This document shows, piece by piece, positions 29,250 to 31,765 of a stretch of 31,765 nucleotides of DNA. A program made the translations under genes and the position numbers. The stretch is from a virus, in IMG/VR virus record IMGVR_UViG_3300028883_000104, positions 1 through 31,765 of that record; one strand, written 5' to 3'. Each line of letters opens with the position of its first letter. Position 1 is the first letter of the stretch. The notes under the pieces were generated by a model. The model searched no databases and was not told where the DNA came from. It was given only the letters and a program-made list of their open reading frames with translations.

Positions 29250-29611
29250 AAGAAGAAGTAAATTTTAGTCAATTTTGCGATAGATTTAAACAGATGAATA
29301 GAGATAACAATTTTAGTTATGAGGGTAAAAGAGTATTATTTGATTATTTGGAAGATTACGAGGAAGATACAGGAGAGGAATTAGAACTGGACATTATAGC
29401 TTTATGTTGTGAGTTTTGCGAATATGGAAACATTGAAGAATACTTAAATAATTATTATACAACAGACGAGATAAACGAAAAAATACAAGATTTAAAAGAA
29501 AATGGAGAAGGGGATATTTCAAAGATAATAGAGGAAGAAATAAGAAACAAAACAACTTTAATTAAATTGGGTGATGACTTAGACGAAGGGTTTATTATAA
29601 GGGGTTATTAA
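29246..29611 (+). CDS. Acidic conserved phage-type protein, 121 aa
   Basis: Strongly acidic. FSYEGKRVLFDYLEDYEEDT, then EELELDIIALCCEFCEYGN is a pattern I recognise from small hypothetical proteins in many phages and plasmids (FS-x-E/G...DYLE...TGEE-x-E-x-D-x-IA-x-CCE-x-x-EY). Function is unknown to me; the negative charge would allow DNA mimicry. GAGGT precedes the start by seven bases. Confidence 0.6.
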   Translation: MKEEVNFSQFCDRFKQMNRDNNFSYEGKRVLFDYLEDYEEDTGEELELDIIALCCEFCEYGNIEEYLNNYYTTDEINEKIQDLKENGEGDISKIIEEEIRNKTTLIKLGDDLDEGFIIRGY

Positions 29612-29612
29612 A

Positions 29613-29765
29613 ATGGAAGAAAAACAAATAAATAAGGATTTTGAACTTATAAAGAGTTTATATTTTGGAAATCATATAAAGGAAAGTGATTTTTTAAGAT
29701 TAAAAATTGTAGTTTTGAGCTTAAAACAAGCTATGGAATTAAGAATTAAGGAGTGTTTAAAATGA
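29613..29765 (+). CDS. Microprotein, 50 aa
   Basis: MEEKQINKDFELIKSLYFGN and a helix (RLKIVVLSLKQAMELRIKE). GGGG precedes the start by eight bases; AGGAGTG near its end serves the next start. Unknown. Confidence 0.5.
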   Translation: MEEKQINKDFELIKSLYFGNHIKESDFLRLKIVVLSLKQAMELRIKECLK

Positions 29766-29890
29766 TTAAAGGAAGATTAAGAGAAGTTTATTTAGCAGTT
29801 ACAGACATTTTAGATAGGCACGAGGAGTTTAAAAAAGAAGAAATTAAAGAATTTGTAAAGTTAATTAAATTAGTATTTGAGGGTTTTTAA
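29762..29890 (+). CDS. Microprotein, 42 aa
   Basis: MIKGRLREVYLAVTDILDRH, then a charged helix (EFKKEEIKEFVKLIKLVFE). It starts in ATGA with AGGAGTG upstream. Unknown. Confidence 0.5.
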   Translation: MIKGRLREVYLAVTDILDRHEEFKKEEIKEFVKLIKLVFEGF

Positions 29891-29891
29891 A

Positions 29892-29930
29892 ATGGGTAAT
29901 TTTTGGGAAGATTTAGACACAGAGGAATAA
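29892..29930 (+). CDS. Possible 12-codon microgene
   Basis: MGNFWEDLDTEE. It has the same GAGGG...TTTAAAATG lead-in as its neighbours, but is so short that it may be a start-like leftover. Confidence 0.25.
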   Translation: MGNFWEDLDTEE

Positions 29931-29937
29931 AAATAAA

Positions 29938-30183
29938 ATGAAAGAAATAAGTTTTAATAGATTTAAGAAAGAAACACACCATAAGAAAGTAAAATATAAA
30001 TGGAAAAATCCTTTAAAAGTTAGAGAGTGGGAAGTTCAGAAGTTTTATATAAACAAGGATAAAAGATATGGATTCTGCACACCTAAGTTTATTTTAGGAT
30101 TAGAAAATGAGTTTTTTAAAATAGATGACACACACTTTAAAGCAGTGAGTAAAAATGGATTTACTACATTTGAGGTATTATAA
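29938..30183 (+). CDS. Unknown basic protein, 81 aa
   Basis: Lys-rich start (FNRFKKETHHKKVKYKWKNP), then strands (EVQKFYINKDKRYGF, FKIDDTHFKAVSKNG). GAGG lies in the upstream gap. One-base overlap with the next gene (TAATG). Unknown. Confidence 0.5.
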   Translation: MKEISFNRFKKETHHKKVKYKWKNPLKVREWEVQKFYINKDKRYGFCTPKFILGLENEFFKIDDTHFKAVSKNGFTTFEVL

Positions 30184-30317
30184 TGAAAGAAAAATATATT
30201 ATAGAATTAAAAAGTAAGAATTATCACTTTAAAAAAGAAATAACAAATGTTGAGGTTTTCAATAAAATACAAGATATTCTTTTAAAAGAGTGGGATAAGG
30301 AGCAAGACCAAAAATGA
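30183..30317 (+). CDS. Microprotein, 44 aa
   Basis: MKEKYIIELKSKNYHFKKEI, then a helix (VFNKIQDILLKEWDKEQ). Strand-strand-helix look. GAGGT lies seven bases upstream. ATGA overlap at the end. Unknown. Confidence 0.5.
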   Translation: MKEKYIIELKSKNYHFKKEITNVEVFNKIQDILLKEWDKEQDQK

Positions 30318-30535
30318 AAGAATTAATAATAAAAATTCAAAGAAAAATAGAATATTTTAAGGACAAGGCAGAAGAAGAACCGATATTAAAAAAGAGATGT
30401 GAGGATATTATAAACACTTATGAAGATGTCTTAAACTTAATAGAGCAAGAGAAAATAAGAAAATTTGGAAAGGACTTTAATAAAATTAAACCTAAAAAAT
30501 CTATTTTTGAGTTTTTAGGAGTGAGGGAACTATGA
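30314..30535 (+). CDS. Small helical protein, 73 aa
   Basis: Two charged helices (LIIKIQRKIEYFKDKAEEE, DIINTYEDVLNLIEQEK) and a basic end with PKKSIFEFLGVREL. AGGAGC ribosome-binding site. Unknown. Confidence 0.5.
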   Translation: MKELIIKIQRKIEYFKDKAEEEPILKKRCEDIINTYEDVLNLIEQEKIRKFGKDFNKIKPKKSIFEFLGVREL

Positions 30536-30792
30536 AAACTTATTATTTATTAACCGAGTGGAGTATAGAACCATTTAAGGTAAATAATCCACTATGGGAA
30601 AAACTGCACAAGGATAGAAATGGTTATATTTCGTATGCTTTAAAGGATAAAATTAAAGAAGTTTTGGAAAAATACAACTTACCTGCTACGATATTTAATC
30701 TAAATTGTTTAGAACAATTAGGGGGAGTTATACTGACTCTTGAAGAAGTAGAAAATAAAAAACTGCTTGAAAAATTAGGGAGTAGAAAATGA
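30532..30792 (+). CDS. Unknown protein, 86 aa
   Basis: MKTYYLLTEWSIEPFKVNNP, then helical (YALKDKIKEVLEKYNLPATI) and LGGVILTLEEVENKKLLEK. GAGGG before its start. ATGA overlap at the end. Unknown. Confidence 0.5.
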   Translation: MKTYYLLTEWSIEPFKVNNPLWEKLHKDRNGYISYALKDKIKEVLEKYNLPATIFNLNCLEQLGGVILTLEEVENKKLLEKLGSRK

Positions 30793-30935
30793 ACTTAACA
30801 AAAGAAGAAAAAATAAACTTGCTTAAGAAGTTTTTAGATACTGAAACTTTCAAAGCATTAGAAAAAAATCCAAATAAACTAAATGATTACCTTGAGGTTA
30901 ATTTAGATAGGTTAATCATACAAAATTCAAGATGA
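30789..30935 (+). CDS. Microprotein, 48 aa
   Basis: MNLTKEEKINLLKKFLDTET, then helical (KALEKNPNKLNDYLEVNLD). It starts in an ATGA overlap with GGGAG upstream and ends the same way. Unknown. Confidence 0.5.
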   Translation: MNLTKEEKINLLKKFLDTETFKALEKNPNKLNDYLEVNLDRLIIQNSR

Positions 30936-31165
30936 TAAACAGATATTTTATTGAAACAAATGCCTTAGACGAAAGGGTTGATATATTTGAGGAAGAATTT
31001 AAGGACGAAGATGATTTAAATGACTATCTTGATGAGGGATTTCATAACCTTAGTCATATAACTATCTTAACTGAAGAACAATTTAAGGCACTTAAGGAAA
31101 AAATTAAACAACTTGAGGTAAATAGAGAAAAATGGAAAAATGTCAATTCTGTAACAAAGAAGTAA
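30932..31165 (+). CDS. Unknown acidic protein, 77 aa
   Basis: Acidic middle (VDIFEEEFKDEDDLNDYLDE) with a helix near the end (EEQFKALKEKIKQLEVNRE). It overlaps the next gene by 34 bases. Unknown. Confidence 0.5.
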   Translation: MINRYFIETNALDERVDIFEEEFKDEDDLNDYLDEGFHNLSHITILTEEQFKALKEKIKQLEVNREKWKNVNSVTKK

Positions 31166-31248
31166 ATAAAACATACCCTTATGACGATTCAGAAACTATG
31201 GTAGAATTAAGGATTTGCTACGAGTGTTTAAAGGAGTTACAAAAATGA
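31132..31248 (+). CDS. Zinc-finger-like microprotein, 38 aa
   Basis: MEKCQFCNKEVNKTYPYDD, later RICYECLKELQK: two C-x2-C pairs as in small treble-clef or ribbon folds. Its start lies inside the previous gene, and AGGAGTT in its end serves the next. Confidence 0.5.
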   Translation: MEKCQFCNKEVNKTYPYDDSETMVELRICYECLKELQK

Positions 31249-31403
31249 GTTTAAGTTTTACTGATAGAATTATGGACTTATATTCAGAGTGGTTAATGGA
31301 TACCTATCCTGACGAAGTAAGTTGTAAGGATAAGTTAATAGAACTATGCGAAAGAGGACATAGGATAGAAGAATTTAAACAAAAAATTATAGAGGAGTTA
31401 TAA
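31245..31403 (+). CDS. Microprotein, 52 aa
   Basis: I take the ATGA start (MSLSFTDRIMDLYSEWLMDT), with AGGAG upstream; the frame is open ten codons further upstream. Helical (KDKLIELCERGHRIEEFKQK). Its end carries GAGGAG for the Ku-like gene. Unknown. Confidence 0.5.
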   Translation: MSLSFTDRIMDLYSEWLMDTYPDEVSCKDKLIELCERGHRIEEFKQKIIEEL

Positions 31404-31404
31404 A

Positions 31405-31765
31405 ATGCAGATACAAATAGGACTAATAAAAATACCTGTAATGACATTAAATCTTTACAATAATCAAAGTGGTTATTCATCACTTCATCAATTTAGCGAG
31501 TGTTGTAAAGCAAGGGTAGGATATAAGAAATATTGTAAGAATTGCGATAAAGAACTTTTAGGAAATGATATTCTTAAGGGATTAGATAAGGACACAATAC
31601 TTTCAAAAGAACAAGAAAATAAACTAAAGGAATTGCTTGAAAATGGAAGATTAGAAGTATTAGGAATTAAGAAATTAGGAAAAGATACCATTAGTAATAT
31701 CTTTCCTTATGTTAAAAATTCAAAGATTCTGTTACCAAGCATAGCCAAAGGATATAAGAAATCTG
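31405..31765 (+). CDS. Ku-like DNA end-binding protein, 5' part
   Basis: 120 residues in the window; the 3' end is cut. The N-terminus IQIGLIKIPVMTLNLYNNQS follows the first strands of bacterial/archaeal Ku (x-I-x-x-GL-x-x-IPVKLY). LHQFSECCKARVGYKKYC, then KNCDKELLGNDILKGLD match the Ku pattern FHQL...C...R-x-Y-K-x-C...CG-x-E-x-x-x-x-DI-x-KGYE. LSKEQENKLKE resembles the LT-x-EE-x-x-x-L helix. Ku forms a ring that threads broken DNA ends for ligation. GAGGAG lies eight bases before the ATG. No LigD-like partner is visible here. Resemblance is clear by eye but needs a profile search. Confidence 0.75.
   Translation, partial: MQIQIGLIKIPVMTLNLYNNQSGYSSLHQFSECCKARVGYKKYCKNCDKELLGNDILKGLDKDTILSKEQENKLKELLENGRLEVLGIKKLGKDTISNIFPYVKNSKILLPSIAKGYKKS

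Overview
The window is AT-rich and reads as part of the genome of a tailed, HK97-type virus (Caudoviricetes) of an archaeon. The virus assignment rests on a complete packaging and head module: large terminase, portal, prohead protease with scaffold, major capsid protein, a probable decoration protein, and connector-like proteins. The archaeal assignment rests on TATA/BRE-like promoters (forms of CTTTAAATA and TTTATAAA) 22-36 nt upstream of first genes, start codons that imply leaderless mRNAs, T-rich terminators, two tRNA genes with introns beside the anticodon that fold as bulge-helix-bulge motifs, a tRNA-Thr with U73, and archaeal-type small families (AbrB/DUF2080-like, PC4). The style of the secreted fibre proteins recalls uncultivated DPANN archaea. 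That is an impression, and the host is not proven.

Layout. Positions 1-26788 are transcribed leftward, in units that each begin at an archaeal promoter. (a) 26788-25988: zinc ribbon, HNH endonuclease and a small basic protein. (b) 25968-25462: a tRNA block with tRNA-Thr(TGT), a 56-nt tRNA-like element without a D-arm, tRNA(CAT), and a further structured stretch. (c) 25369-18712: an RNA ligase, a PD-(D/E)XK nuclease, many small overlapping genes, an FkbM methyltransferase, and the large terminase last. (d) 18670-12316: membrane protein, portal, and exported fibre-like and LamG proteins. (e) 12270-10196: unknown proteins, a PC4-like protein and a glycosyltransferase. (f) 10131-7143: protease/scaffold, major capsid protein, decoration protein, SAP-like protein. 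(g) 7070-1853: seven overlapping genes for glycan synthesis or modification. (h) 1811-1: connector genes, an XhlA-like membrane protein, and the start of a sulfotransferase that runs off the left edge. A 232-bp divergent promoter region (26789-27020) separates all this from a rightward array (27021-31765) of about 20 mostly tiny genes. That array has the look of an early accessory region. It includes a diguanylate-cyclase-type GGDEF protein coupled to two small membrane proteins, and ends in a Ku-like protein cut by the window edge.

How the parts may work together. The head genes build and fill an icosahedral capsid. The glycan operon, the FkbM methyltransferase, the extra glycosyltransferase and the sulfotransferase could decorate virion glycoproteins or remodel the host surface, while the LamG protein and fibre could bind it (inference). 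The RNA ligase next to intron-bearing tRNAs suggests tRNA maturation or repair. Ku and GGDEF proteins are both unexpected in an archaeal virus. No polymerase, helicase, integrase or CRISPR array is visible, and replication genes probably lie outside the window.
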